Translations under genes and position numbers: made by a program
The notes under the pieces: generated by a model
Seen by the model: the letters and a program-made list of their open reading frames with translations, nothing else
Database searches by the model: none
What the model was told of the DNA's origin: nothing
Source of the DNA: JAJPHI01 sp035541875
Lineage (GTDB): Bacteria; Desulfobacterota; Binatia; Binatales; Binataceae
Assembly (NCBI GenBank): GCA_035541875.1
Contig: DATKML010000037.1
Span: 1-64,000, forward strand
DNA: 64,000 nt
Reading direction: 5' to 3'
In this document: positions 32,246 to 41,434 of the stretch, one piece after another
Layout of the letters: each line of letters begins with the position of its first letter
How positions within the stretch are numbered: position 1 is the stretch's first letter

Positions 32246-33607
32246 ATGGCTGAGCAGAACGAATACGCACGATTATCCGAACTTGATCGCCGCCACGTCT
32301 GGCATCCGTTTACGCAGATGCAGGTGTGGATGCGCGAGGACCAACTCTTTATCGAGCGCGGTGAAGGCAATTACCTGATCGATGTGAACGGGCAACGCTA
32401 CCTCGATGGAGTCTCGTCGCTATGGTGCAATGTTCATGGTCATCGCAAGGCCGAACTCGATGCGGCTTTGATTGCGCAGATCGGCAAGATCGCCCATTCG
32501 ACGATGCTCGGATTGGCCAACGCGCCCGCCACCGAACTTGCACAGGAGCTGGTCGCGATCACTCCTGAAGGCCTCACGCGCGTCTTCTACTCCGATTCGG
32601 GTGCGGAAGCCGTCGAAGTTGCGGTACGAATCGCAGCGCAATACTGGCAAGCTAAAGGCGTAACCAAACGCACCCGTTTTCTCACGCTAAACGGCTCCTA
32701 TCATGGCGATACGCTGGGGTCGGTCAGCCTGGGCTACAGCGAACAGTTTCATCGCCATATTCGTCCGCTGCTCTTCAGCGTAATAAAGACCGACCCGCCG
32801 CATGTGTTTCGCTTCTACGAAGGAATGCCGGCCGAAGCCGCTCTGGAGCGCTCGCTAGCGCGGGCGCGCGAAATAATTGGCGCAGAGCCCGATGAACTCG
32901 CGGCGCTGGTGATCGAGCCGATCATGCAGGGCGCTGCCGGCATGTGGGACCATCCGGCGGAATACCTGCGCCGGATCACGCGGATGGCGCGCGAGGCAGG
33001 GGCGCTGATAATCGCCGATGAGGTTGCGACCGGCTTTGGGCGAACGGGCACGATGTTCGCCTCGGAGCAGGCGGAATTGCGGCCAGATCTGATGTGTCTC
33101 GGTAAGGGGATCACGGGCGGCTATCTGCCGTTGGCGGCGACGCTTGCGACCGACGAGATCTTCGATGCCTTTCTGGGCGCGCCCGAGGATTATCGCGCCT
33201 TTTACTACGGCCACACTTACACGGGGAATCCGTTAGCAGCTGCCGTTGCGTCGGCGAACCTCAAAATCTTCCGCGATGAGGCCGTTATTGCCCGCATTGC
33301 GCCGCGAATCGCGCAGATTAAGCGAGCGTTGAATGAGCAGGTCGCGCCGCTCCCGCACGTCGCTGATATCAGGCAGGCGGGCATGATGGTCGGAATCGAA
33401 CTGCGGCGTAATCGGATGGAGCCGTACAAGGTTGCGGACCAGATGGGCGTGCGCGTGATCAAAGAGGCACGACGCCATGGCGTAGTGATCCGGCCGCTGG
33501 GCGACGTGGTCGTCCTGATGCCGCCGCTTTCGATTACCGAAGCCGAACTCGGCGCGCTACTCGACGTGACGACAGAAGCGATCCGTGTCGTCACCGCGTC
33601 CGCGTAG
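32246..33607 (+). CDS. bioA: Adenosylmethionine-8-amino-7-oxononanoate aminotransferase
   Basis: Class III aminotransferase that turns 8-amino-7-oxononanoate into 7,8-diaminononanoate, with S-adenosylmethionine or lysine as the amino donor. The 453-residue protein shows RRHVWHPFTQM, YLDGVSSLWCNVHGH, YSDSGAEAVEVAVRIAAQYW, LNGSYHGDTLG, IADEVATGFGRTG and CLGKGITGGYLPLAATL with the PLP lysine. The WHPFTQM start is typical of BioA. It lies 24 bp after bioF and 9 bp before bioD. Confidence 0.96.
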   Translation: MAEQNEYARLSELDRRHVWHPFTQMQVWMREDQLFIERGEGNYLIDVNGQRYLDGVSSLWCNVHGHRKAELDAALIAQIGKIAHSTMLGLANAPATELAQELVAITPEGLTRVFYSDSGAEAVEVAVRIAAQYWQAKGVTKRTRFLTLNGSYHGDTLGSVSLGYSEQFHRHIRPLLFSVIKTDPPHVFRFYEGMPAEAALERSLARAREIIGAEPDELAALVIEPIMQGAAGMWDHPAEYLRRITRMAREAGALIIADEVATGFGRTGTMFASEQAELRPDLMCLGKGITGGYLPLAATLATDEIFDAFLGAPEDYRAFYYGHTYTGNPLAAAVASANLKIFRDEAVIARIAPRIAQIKRALNEQVAPLPHVADIRQAGMMVGIELRRNRMEPYKVADQMGVRVIKEARRHGVVIRPLGDVVVLMPPLSITEAELGALLDVTTEAIRVVTASA

Positions 33608-33616
33608 TTAATCGAT

Positions 33617-34288
33617 ATGAAGCGAGCCTTGATGATCACAGGGACCGACACTGGTGTCGGCAAGACGCTCGTCGGATGCGCGCTCGCGTCGGCGGCGAAG
33701 GCGAGCGGGATGCGTGTCGGTGTGATGAAGCCTGCCGAGACCGGATGCGAACGTGTTAGTGGCGAACTCGTTGCAGCTGATGCGCAGGCGATGGTCGCGG
33801 CCGCCGGCTCAGACTTACCGATGGATTTGGTCTGTCCCTATCGCTACCCTTCACCGCTTGCTCCAGCCCGTGCTGCGGAGGCCGACGGTGTCGACGCGCC
33901 CGATCCGGATTATGTGGATCGATGCTTTCGACAGATCGCTGCGCAGAGTGATTTGGTGATCGTGGAAGGGGCGGGAGGAATCTCGGTACCAATCAGATGG
34001 GGCTTCGATTACGCGGATCTCGCGCTGAAGCTGGGGCTCGGAGTGATCTTGGTCGTTGGGAATCGGCTGGGATGCCTCAACGCTACAGTGCTCACTGCGC
34101 ACTACGCACGATCGCGAGGCCTCAATCTGCGAGGGTATGTGCTGAGCGATATCGAGGCTACGATCTCGCCTGCTGTCACCACCAACGAAGATTCGCTCCG
34201 GCGGCTGATCGACGTCCCGATGCTCGGCCGGATGCGGCATAACGAGCCGATGGGTCCCGCGACGGTCAAAGCTATCCTCGAACCTTAA
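33617..34288 (+). CDS. bioD: Dethiobiotin synthase
   Basis: Closes the ureido ring of dethiobiotin from diaminononanoate, CO2 and ATP. The 223-residue protein has a P-loop GTDTGVGKTLVG (residues 8-19), VGVMKPAETGCE, and IVEGAGGISVPI. It completes bioF-bioA-bioD in pathway order. bioB, which adds the sulfur, and bioC/bioH are not in the window. Start ATG 33617 gives the standard length. Confidence 0.95.
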   Translation: MKRALMITGTDTGVGKTLVGCALASAAKASGMRVGVMKPAETGCERVSGELVAADAQAMVAAAGSDLPMDLVCPYRYPSPLAPARAAEADGVDAPDPDYVDRCFRQIAAQSDLVIVEGAGGISVPIRWGFDYADLALKLGLGVILVVGNRLGCLNATVLTAHYARSRGLNLRGYVLSDIEATISPAVTTNEDSLRRLIDVPMLGRMRHNEPMGPATVKAILEP

Positions 34289-34384
34289 CCGGATAACGAC
34301 GACAGCCCAGCCATTCTTGCCACGACACTCAGGCGATGCCTAAGCTTTGCCATCGGCCATTGCGCCGACGTGAGGAACGCTACG

Positions 34385-35440
34385 ATGAAATTCGGTCTGC
34401 TCTATATCCCCGACTATCACCCCGAACGGCACAAATCGGAGAGCCATTATTACGGCGAGATGTTGGAGCAGATTCAATGCGAAGAAGAGTTGGGCTTCGA
34501 CGGGGTCTTTTTCGCTGAGCACTATATCGCGGGGTATGCGTTCCCGTCGCCGCCGGTCTTTGCTACAGCCGTGGCGATGCGGACCAAGCGGATTCGCGTC
34601 GGCACCGGCGTCACGCTGTTACCGCTGAGCAACCCGGTTCGATTGGCTGAAGAGTACGCGATGGTCGATGTTCTGAGCGGTGGTCGGCTCGATTTTGGTA
34701 TCGGGCGTGGCGTGCTCAAAGCGGAATACGAACTATTTGATATCGACGAGTCCGAAAGCCATGGCCGTTTCCATGAGGCCGCCGAGATTATCCAGCAGGC
34801 CTGGACGCAGGAAACGGTTAATTACGAGGGCAAATACTACAAAATCTGCGATGTGCAGGCACTGCCCAAGCCGGTGCAGAAGCCCCATCCGCCGATTTGG
34901 AGCGCCTGCGCCGTTACGCCTGAGAGCTTTATCTGGGCAGGCAAGCAGGGTTTCAATCCGATGGCCGTGACCTTCGCGTACCATCGGCATGAGGATCTCC
35001 AGGCTAAGCTCGATCTCTACTGGAAAGCGCTGAAAGAAGCAGGCCACGATGCCAGCACGCGCGAAGTTCTCGGCGTCTATCATCTCTACGTTGCTGATTC
35101 TGACGAGGAGGCGCATGGCTTCGCTGCGCCGCACTTCGGCAAGTACTGGGAGTTCTTTTCCTCGCTCGATCAGCGCGCCGCGTTCAAATCGAAGGACTAT
35201 CAAGATTACAAGGGCGGCCTCACTCGACTCTTCGGCAACGCCACCTACGAGGATCTCGACAAGGGCGATTGCGTCATGTTCGGCACGCCCGAGCGGATTA
35301 TCCAACGGCTGAAGCGCGCGCAAAAGGATTTCCGTCTCGACTATCCGATCTTCGAAGTGAACTTCGGCGGACTGCCGCATAAGGAAGCGATCAAATCGCT
35401 GGAGAAATTCGCGAAATACGTGATGCCGGCATTTAAATAG
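34385..35440 (+). CDS. Luciferase-like (LLM class) flavin- or F420-dependent oxidoreductase
   Basis: A 351-residue TIM-barrel monooxygenase/dehydrogenase. It opens with MKFGLLYIPDYHPERH, then CEEELGFDGVFFAEHYIAG, RIRVGTGVTLLPLSNPVRLAEE, VDVLSGGRLDFGIGRG and HPPIWSACAVTPESF, all marks of the bacterial luciferase-like family, which uses FMN or F420. The F420 genes in the same window make F420 plausible, but the FMN alternative is open. ATG 34385 has GAGGAAC upstream; GTG 34370 is less likely. It is followed 27 bp later by a small unknown gene. The substrate cannot be told. Confidence 0.9.
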   Translation: MKFGLLYIPDYHPERHKSESHYYGEMLEQIQCEEELGFDGVFFAEHYIAGYAFPSPPVFATAVAMRTKRIRVGTGVTLLPLSNPVRLAEEYAMVDVLSGGRLDFGIGRGVLKAEYELFDIDESESHGRFHEAAEIIQQAWTQETVNYEGKYYKICDVQALPKPVQKPHPPIWSACAVTPESFIWAGKQGFNPMAVTFAYHRHEDLQAKLDLYWKALKEAGHDASTREVLGVYHLYVADSDEEAHGFAAPHFGKYWEFFSSLDQRAAFKSKDYQDYKGGLTRLFGNATYEDLDKGDCVMFGTPERIIQRLKRAQKDFRLDYPIFEVNFGGLPHKEAIKSLEKFAKYVMPAFK

Positions 35441-35467
35441 ATTCATTGGGGCGCGCGGAGAACGGCG

Positions 35468-35728
35468 ATGAAAATCGATATCGATCTCAGGGCGGGGTTT
35501 CTTCAGAACCTCAAGCGCGAGGTGCTTGCAACGCTGACGGCTGAGGAGCGAGCCATAATCGAGGTATCGACCGGCGAGATGGGCAACAAGCCCGATGCGG
35601 TCAAGCTCGGATGGCTCAAGATGCGCACCAAGGAGACCTGGACCAAGCAGCAATACACGCGGGCACTGGCGCAGGTGATGAAAAAGCTACGCGCGGAGAT
35701 CGAGGCGCAATCGGCGAAGAAGGGATGA
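35468..35728 (+). CDS. Small hypothetical protein
   Basis: An 86-residue, charged and helix-rich protein that I do not recognise. It has no signal peptide or membrane segment. A central MGNKPDAVKLGWLKMRTKETWTKQQ-type stretch (residues 38-62) is predicted helical and a Lys-rich tail closes it. It starts 27 bp after the LLM oxidoreductase, so it may be cotranscribed with it. Codon use resembles its neighbours, which supports a real gene. Confidence 0.62.
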   Translation: MKIDIDLRAGFLQNLKREVLATLTAEERAIIEVSTGEMGNKPDAVKLGWLKMRTKETWTKQQYTRALAQVMKKLRAEIEAQSAKKG

Positions 35729-35747
35729 GCGATACCCCAAGGCCTTA

Positions 35748-35847
35748 GCGTCATTCTCAGCGGAGTCCGCGGAGCGAAGAATCTCGTGCCCACACTGGAC
35801 GCGTTCAGGCAGGCGCGATTCTTCGTCGCTGCGCTCCCCAGAATGAC
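35748..35847. repeat. Paired inverted repeat, locus D
   Basis: GCGTCATTCTCAGCGGAGTC...GCGAAGAATCTCG (35748-35786) faces GCGATTCTTCGTCGCTGCGC...CAGAATGAC (35815-35847) across 28 bp. It is the fourth copy of the dispersed family and lies between a forward gene and a convergent reverse gene. Confidence 0.75.
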
Positions 35848-35874
35848 TTGATGTGGGTTGGTCGCTCGACGCCG

Positions 35875-36894
35875 TTATCTTACGAATGACGCAAGACGCT
35901 CCCCTATCACGGCCTCCGCTTCTGCAACGATACGCCGAACAATCTCAGCTGCCGGCAGGATCTCCCGCACGAGGCTGCACGACTGTCCCGCATAGAAGGC
36001 CAGCCCTTCGACGTCACCTTCGAGACAATTCATAGGCGGTGCAACGCTGTAATTGACCGGCGGCAGTTCGACCTCCGGGCGGTTTGAGCGGACTACTACG
36101 TCGCCCTCGCCGGGACGACTCCCTGATACGGGCCGACCAGCGGCTTCCCATCTCTCGACCAGTTTGGTGCGGATCACGCGATGAGCCGCCTCGGGCCATC
36201 CGATGTCATATAGCGTCGTATGAAAGGTATCGTCCCCTTTAGCCGCAAGAACTCGATCTTTATAGGCAGGATGGGCGGCGGCCTCCGTCGATGCCAGGAA
36301 GCGGGTGCCAATCGCGGCCCCGTCGGCTCCTAGCGCCAACGCGGCAGCGAGCCCACGGCCATCCGCGATCCCGCCCGACGCAATCAATGGAAGATCACCG
36401 ATCGCGTCGCGCACGGCAGGAATCAGCGCGATAGTTGTTGTGGTGCCGCGCACATGACCACCCGCCTCGAAGCCCTGTACCATCACGATATCGACTCCGG
36501 CGTTTTTCGCGCGCTGTGCCTCCTCGGCCGAGCCGCACTGCCAGATAACCTTGATAGAAGCATCGTGGGCTGCACGAATCGCGTCAGCATGATCGTTCGG
36601 ATCGCCCCAGAAGAAGGTCAGCACCTGGAGGGGCATCTGAAGGACTTGCTCGACAGTCCCGGGGCGCAGAAACGGAACGAGCAGATTGGCCGCGAGCGGC
36701 TTTTGCGTCTTGGCGCGCGCCGCCGAAATCTCGGTCTGGATACCTTCGCGACCGAAGGCAGCGAGCCCTAGCGTGCCCAGACCACCGGCTTCTGACACGG
36801 CTGCGGCCAGGTCAGCCGCAGCCACTCCGCCCATCCCGGCCGACACGATTGGGTGTTCGATTCCGAGGAGTTCGCAGAGCCTCGTCTTCAGCAT
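35875..36894 (-). CDS. Nitronate monooxygenase / NADH:flavin oxidoreductase-like protein
   Basis: A 339-residue FMN TIM-barrel protein of the 2-nitropropane dioxygenase family. Marks are LGIEHPIVSAGMGGVAAAD (early), EAGGLGTLGLAAFG, FFWGDPNDHADAIRAA, VDIVMVQGFEAGGHVRG with the active-site His, LIASGGIADGRGLAAALALGADGAAIGTRFLAS (seen in parts). Members oxidise alkyl nitronates or reduce quinones and enoyl substrates. It is 18 bp downstream of an enoyl-CoA hydratase gene on the same strand, which may point to lipid or enoyl-CoA metabolism rather than nitronates. The exact reaction is open. Confidence 0.88.
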   Translation of the reverse strand: MLKTRLCELLGIEHPIVSAGMGGVAAADLAAAVSEAGGLGTLGLAAFGREGIQTEISAARAKTQKPLAANLLVPFLRPGTVEQVLQMPLQVLTFFWGDPNDHADAIRAAHDASIKVIWQCGSAEEAQRAKNAGVDIVMVQGFEAGGHVRGTTTTIALIPAVRDAIGDLPLIASGGIADGRGLAAALALGADGAAIGTRFLASTEAAAHPAYKDRVLAAKGDDTFHTTLYDIGWPEAAHRVIRTKLVERWEAAGRPVSGSRPGEGDVVVRSNRPEVELPPVNYSVAPPMNCLEGDVEGLAFYAGQSCSLVREILPAAEIVRRIVAEAEAVIGERLASFVR

Positions 36895-36912
36895 CGTGAC
36901 CCTCCCGGTGGC

Positions 36913-37722
36913 TCAGCGACCGTTGAATTTGGGTTCGCGCTTTTCGAGGAAGGCTTTCACAGCCTCTTTATGATCCTGCGTCTGACCGGTCAGCGCCTGT
37001 CCGACGGCTTCCCGATCGAGCACAGTGCGCAGATCGTGATGCATCGCCGCGTTGAGATTGCCCTTCATGTAGGCGTACGCGATCCGCGGTCCTGCCGCGA
37101 TCCGGCGCGCATAGCTGCTGACCTCATCCATCAGCGAGGCAGCCGGTACGACTTTGCTCACCAGTCCGAGTCGCTGCGCTTCGTCTGCGTCGAACATCTC
37201 GGCCGAGAAATACAATTCGCGGGCCTTGGCGGGACCGACAAGCTGCGTCAGGAAGTAGCTGCCGCCCCAGTCACCCGAGTAGCCGACACGCGCGAAGGCT
37301 GTGCCGAAGCGCGCCGCATCGGAAGCAATACGGATATCGCAGGACAGGCAGAGGCCCAGCCCCGCTCCGGCGACTGGCCCGTTTACGGCGGCGATCGTCA
37401 CACGCGGCATCTCATGGAGAAGAACGGTGACTTCCTCACTGCGACGCGTCTGCGCGATGCGTTGTTCGATTCCGCCTGAAACCTCAGTGGGCGCAGCTTC
37501 GTTGCGCTCGCGCATCCGCGCCACGTCGCCACCCGCGCAGAAGCCGCGACCGGAGCCGGTAATCACGACGGCACCAACTGCGTCGTCATGTGCAGCGGCG
37601 CCGAGTTCTTTCAGCAGCGCACTAACCATATCGGGACTCAGAGCGTTGAGCCGGTCGGGGCGATTCAGCGTGAGATAGAGAACACCGTCGCGTCGATCGA
37701 CCAGCAGATCCTGTTCTGGCAT
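36913..37722 (-). CDS. Enoyl-CoA hydratase/isomerase family protein
   Basis: A 269-residue crotonase-fold protein. LTLNRPDRLNALSPDM, VITGSGRGFCAGGDVARM (first oxyanion-hole strand), AAVNGPVAGAGLGLCLSCDIRIA and FARVGYSGDWGGSYFLTQLVG are clear. The usual two acidic catalytic residues of hydratases are not obvious at ARVGYSGDWGG, where Asp is present but Glu is not, so a hydratase, isomerase or lyase cannot be told apart. It is followed by the nitronate monooxygenase-like gene; the two may be one operon for acyl-CoA metabolism. Confidence 0.88.
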   Translation of the reverse strand: MPEQDLLVDRRDGVLYLTLNRPDRLNALSPDMVSALLKELGAAAHDDAVGAVVITGSGRGFCAGGDVARMRERNEAAPTEVSGGIEQRIAQTRRSEEVTVLLHEMPRVTIAAVNGPVAGAGLGLCLSCDIRIASDAARFGTAFARVGYSGDWGGSYFLTQLVGPAKARELYFSAEMFDADEAQRLGLVSKVVPAASLMDEVSSYARRIAAGPRIAYAYMKGNLNAAMHHDLRTVLDREAVGQALTGQTQDHKEAVKAFLEKREPKFNGR

Positions 37723-37780
37723 CGCGAATCTCCTTTGAGCCGCCAGCCTAGCGCAACTCGCGATGTTGTAGATAATCGGC

Positions 37781-38704
37781 TCAGGGCTCAGCGACGGTTT
37801 TCAACGTCTCTTGATCCCAAGGGCGGAGTTCGGCGGGTTCGATCTCATCAAAACGGTCAAAATCGAGGGCGAAGCTCCCATCGGGTGTACGAACCAGAGC
37901 GTCACTGAGGCGCGCACCCCATTTGATATCGGAGGAGCCCCAGAAGCCGCGAGCATGTACGGTCTGTGAGAGAGTCTCGTCCAAGCCCGTAACCGCGGCG
38001 ACAATCCAGGCATGACTCTCTTCGAGCGTTTCCGCGGTTACACCATGGAAAGGGCTGCCGGGGAGAATCTGATGGACCACGGTCCACGAGTAAGCAAAGA
38101 TCGCATTACGGCTGCGGACCACGTCCAGATCGTAGAAACGCCGCCAACTCTCGCCCTCGATCGTTTTTTCCATCCGTGAGAAGACCAGATGAATCTGTGC
38201 TTCAACGATTTGGTTCGCGCGCACATTCGCCATCCGGAACATCAGACTTGGAACCCCGTCGCGTTGTGCGATAACGGCATAGCGACTGAAACGAATGCGT
38301 GCCGTGGGTCGCGAGAACTTGGCGAAGATCAATCCCGTAACGACGGCGAATCCGAGCAGACCACTGAGTGCTTCAAAGCTCATCAGGAGGTGCGCGAGAA
38401 AAGTCGTCGGCGACATCCTGCCGTAGCCGACGGTCGCCATCGTCTCGACGCTGAAGAAATAATGATCGGCGAAGCTATGAGCATTCTCGATGCCGCCGTC
38501 GCAATAATAGGCGAGGGCAAAGAGCACGTTGGCAAGAAAGAAAGTGCCCGCTATCTGGATCAGTAGCAGCGTCCACGAGCAGGTCATCAGGTAGAGGTAG
38601 AGGTCGGTGAAGATCCCATCGGGATTATTCGCGTTAATCTCGGCGATACGCGGGTTGCGTCCAGAAGTAATCGGAACGACGTTACGAGGGGTCTTACGCG
38701 ACAT
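37781..38704 (-). CDS. KirBac-type inward-rectifier potassium channel
   Basis: A 307-residue membrane channel. Two membrane helices (about residues 42-66 and 105-130 from ATG 38704) flank a pore helix and the filter TVGYGRM at 91-97. The large C-terminal cytoplasmic domain has SRYAVIAQRDGVPSLMFRMAN and SHAWIVAAVTGLDETLSQTV, the beta-sandwich of Kir channels. The filter ends in RM rather than the more common D-type residue, as in some bacterial members. A TTG at 38722 is the alternative start; neither has a clear ribosome site. It is divergent from the alpha/beta-hydrolase gene. Confidence 0.88.
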   Translation of the reverse strand: MSRKTPRNVVPITSGRNPRIAEINANNPDGIFTDLYLYLMTCSWTLLLIQIAGTFFLANVLFALAYYCDGGIENAHSFADHYFFSVETMATVGYGRMSPTTFLAHLLMSFEALSGLLGFAVVTGLIFAKFSRPTARIRFSRYAVIAQRDGVPSLMFRMANVRANQIVEAQIHLVFSRMEKTIEGESWRRFYDLDVVRSRNAIFAYSWTVVHQILPGSPFHGVTAETLEESHAWIVAAVTGLDETLSQTVHARGFWGSSDIKWGARLSDALVRTPDGSFALDFDRFDEIEPAELRPWDQETLKTVAEP

Positions 38705-38770
38705 GCAGTTGAGCTTATACAAAGCAATTAGAAGGATTCGAGGGGCGGGTAGCGATACAGGATTGAGGGA

Positions 38771-39394
38771 ATGAAGCCGTCCGATTTACTGATAAATGGT
38801 CCCGCCAAGGCGCGGCTGACGATCGTTCTGGCGCATGGCGCCGGCGCTCCGATGGATTCGCCGTTCATGAACACTATCGCCGAGGGCCTTGCCGCCAACG
38901 GTCCGCGCGTCGCGCGTTTCGAGTTTCCCTATATGCATGCGCGTCGGAATACCGGCAAAGGCGGTGCGCCGGATCGCGAACCGGTGCTGTTGGAGAGCTG
39001 GCGCGAGGTTATCAAGATACTTGGCGGCGGCGCACAACTGATTATCGGTGGGAAGTCGCTGGGTGGTCGAATCGCCAGTATGGTTGCCGACGAGATGGAA
39101 GTCCGGGGCCTCGTCTGCCTAGGGTACCCGTTCCATCCGCCGGGCAAACCCGAACGGCCGAGGATTAAGCATCTTGAGACTTTGCGGACCCCGGCTCTAG
39201 TTATGCAGGGCACGCGCGATACGTTTGGCCGTCGCGAAGAGGTCGAGGATTACAAGCTCTCAAAGAAGATTCGCGTTACATGGATTGATGACGGCGATCA
39301 TTCGTTCAAGCCGCGCGTGAGTTCCGGGCGCACGGAAGCGGAGAACCTGGATGCGGCGATCGAGGCGGTCGCGTCGTTCGCCAAGGAACTGTAA
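38771..39394 (+). CDS. Alpha/beta-hydrolase of the Tex30/KANL3-like (YqiA-like) family
   Basis: A 207-residue hydrolase-fold protein. VLAHGAGAPMDSPFM at the N-terminus, FEFPYMHARR, IIGGKSLGGRIASMVA with the nucleophile Ser, VCLGYPFHPPGKPER, and VTWIDDGDHSFKPR with the likely catalytic His are visible; ALVMQGTRDTFG contributes the Asp. These are the marks of the Tex30/KANL3 alpha/beta-hydrolases, whose substrates are mostly unknown. It lies 18 bp before ligA, so the two are probably cotranscribed. No signal peptide is present. Confidence 0.86.
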   Translation: MKPSDLLINGPAKARLTIVLAHGAGAPMDSPFMNTIAEGLAANGPRVARFEFPYMHARRNTGKGGAPDREPVLLESWREVIKILGGGAQLIIGGKSLGGRIASMVADEMEVRGLVCLGYPFHPPGKPERPRIKHLETLRTPALVMQGTRDTFGRREEVEDYKLSKKIRVTWIDDGDHSFKPRVSSGRTEAENLDAAIEAVASFAKEL

Positions 39395-39412
39395 ACAACG
39401 ATCATACCGACG

Positions 39413-41434
39413 ATGCCTGACCTCAAAGAACTAAACGCCGAAGCTGAGAAGCTCCGCGAGCTGATTCACCATCACAATTATCGCTACTACGTACTCGACG
39501 ATCCGGAGGTTACCGACGCTGAGTACGATCAGCTGATGCGCCAGCTTGAAGCGCTCGAGCTGGCCCATCCGGAATTGCTGACGCCTGATTCGCCCACCCA
39601 GCGTGTCGGCGCTGCGCCGAGCGAGAAGTTCGGCGTCGTGGTCCATCGCCAGATGATGATGTCGCTGTCGAACGCGATGGATGCGGAGGAAATGGTCGAG
39701 TTCGATCAGCGGATTAAGCGCTTCCTGAAGGACGATAGCCATATCGAATACGTCGCCGAGGTGAAGCTCGACGGGCTCGCCGTCGAATTGGTCTATGAGG
39801 AAGGTCGCCTGACCGTCGGATCGACCCGCGGAGACGGAATCAACGGCGAGGACGTCACGCAGAATATCCGCACAATCAAAAGTATCCCGCTGCGATTGAT
39901 TAAGCCGGCGCATCACTCGATGCCCAAAATCCTTGAGGTGCGCGGCGAGGTGATCTTCTCCCGCAAAGGCTTCGATCGACTGAACGAACAGCGCGTGAAG
40001 GCTGGCGAAGCGCCGTTTATGAATCCGCGCAATGCGGCTGCCGGATCGCTACGACAGCTTGACCCCAAGATCACTGCGTCGCGTCCGCTCGATATCTTTT
40101 GCCACTCCGCCGGCGTGATGGATGGTGTCGGCTTCGCCAGCCAATGGGAGTTTTTGCAGGAACTAAAGCAGTTTGGCCTGCGGGTGAATCCGCTGTCACG
40201 GATCTGCCGTAAAGTCGACGAGGTTATTGATTACTGGAAGGAGCTCACGGAGAGGCGGCACGAACTCGATTACGAAGCCGACGGTGTGGTCGCGAAGGTC
40301 AATTCCTTCGAGCTCCAGAATCGGCTCGGCGAGGTTTCGCGCTCCCCGCGATGGGCGATCGCGTTCAAGTTCAAGGCCCAGCAGGCCGAGACTTGCGTCA
40401 ATGAGATTGCCGTGCAGGTCGGTCGGATCGGGTCACTCACTCCTGTGGCGAAGCTTGAACCCGTTCCGCTCGCTGGCGTGACGATCTCGAATGCTTCCTT
40501 GCACAACCTCGATGAGATCCGCCGCAAGGATATCCGCCAGGGCGATACCGTTTTGATTGAACGTGCGGGCGACGTGATTCCCTACGTCGTGCGCGTCACG
40601 CGTGAAGCGAAGCCGCGTAGCCCGCAATTCGAGATGCCCGATCATTGTCCCGAATGCGGTGGCTCGATTGTACACGAAGAGGGCGAGGTTGCTTACTTCT
40701 GTGTCAATGCGAACTGCCCGGCGCGGATGCGCGAATCGATTCGGCACTTTGCGTCGAAGACCGCGCTCGATATCGAGGGGCTAGGCGACAAGCTGGTCGC
40801 TCAACTGGTCGACAAAGGGCTGGTCAAGGAACTCGATGATATCTATCGGATCAAGAAGAGCGATCTGCTCGGGCTCGAGCGGATGGCCGACAGGAGCGCC
40901 CAGAATATTCTCGAGGCGATTGATCGATCGCGCGACGCGGCCCTCGAACGGCTGATCAATGGACTCGGCATCCGTCACGTCGGCGAGAGCACGGCGCGAC
41001 AATTGGCGCTGCGCTTCAAAACGATCGAGGCGCTGATGGACGCGACCGAAGATGATCTGACTGGCGTGCGTGATATTGGCGGCGAAGTCGCGCGCAGTAT
41101 CCGCGAATATTTCGATGAGCCGCGAAATCGTCACGCCGTCGAACGGCTGGCGCGTGAACTCAAGATCATCGCGCCGCAGGAGCCGGCGCAAGGGCGGGGC
41201 GCGCTCCGCGAAAAGAGCTTCGTTCTTACCGGTGGTCTCGCGTCGATGACGCGGGAGGAGGCCGAGCGACGGATCCTCGGCGCTGGAGGTCGTGTCACTT
41301 CGTCGGTAAGTCGGAAGACCGATTTCGTCGTGGCGGGGACCGATCCGGGCTCGAAGCTGCGCAAAGCTCAGGAGCTGGGCGTACGGGTGCTGGACGAAGC
41401 CGAGTTCGCCGCTCTGTTGGGCGAAGGTGAATGA
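39413..41434 (+). CDS. ligA: NAD-dependent DNA ligase
   Basis: Seals nicks in DNA in replication and repair, using NAD. The 673-residue protein has the usual order: Ia domain, adenylation domain with VAEVKLDGLA (Lys118 takes the AMP), OB fold (VGRIGSLTPVAKLEPV), a Cys4 zinc finger (CPECGGSIV and CVNANCPARM), helix-hairpin-helix repeats (GIRHVGESTARQLA), and a C-terminal BRCT domain (SFVLTGGLASMTREEAE to KAQELGVRVLDEAEF). Length and order are standard. Its stop overlaps the acyP start (ATGA). Confidence 0.97.
   Translation: MPDLKELNAEAEKLRELIHHHNYRYYVLDDPEVTDAEYDQLMRQLEALELAHPELLTPDSPTQRVGAAPSEKFGVVVHRQMMMSLSNAMDAEEMVEFDQRIKRFLKDDSHIEYVAEVKLDGLAVELVYEEGRLTVGSTRGDGINGEDVTQNIRTIKSIPLRLIKPAHHSMPKILEVRGEVIFSRKGFDRLNEQRVKAGEAPFMNPRNAAAGSLRQLDPKITASRPLDIFCHSAGVMDGVGFASQWEFLQELKQFGLRVNPLSRICRKVDEVIDYWKELTERRHELDYEADGVVAKVNSFELQNRLGEVSRSPRWAIAFKFKAQQAETCVNEIAVQVGRIGSLTPVAKLEPVPLAGVTISNASLHNLDEIRRKDIRQGDTVLIERAGDVIPYVVRVTREAKPRSPQFEMPDHCPECGGSIVHEEGEVAYFCVNANCPARMRESIRHFASKTALDIEGLGDKLVAQLVDKGLVKELDDIYRIKKSDLLGLERMADRSAQNILEAIDRSRDAALERLINGLGIRHVGESTARQLALRFKTIEALMDATEDDLTGVRDIGGEVARSIREYFDEPRNRHAVERLARELKIIAPQEPAQGRGALREKSFVLTGGLASMTREEAERRILGAGGRVTSSVSRKTDFVVAGTDPGSKLRKAQELGVRVLDEAEFAALLGEGE

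Noticed and set aside
34733..35653. Reverse frame of 306 codons inside the LLM oxidoreductase
   Set aside because: Shadow of a well-supported forward gene.
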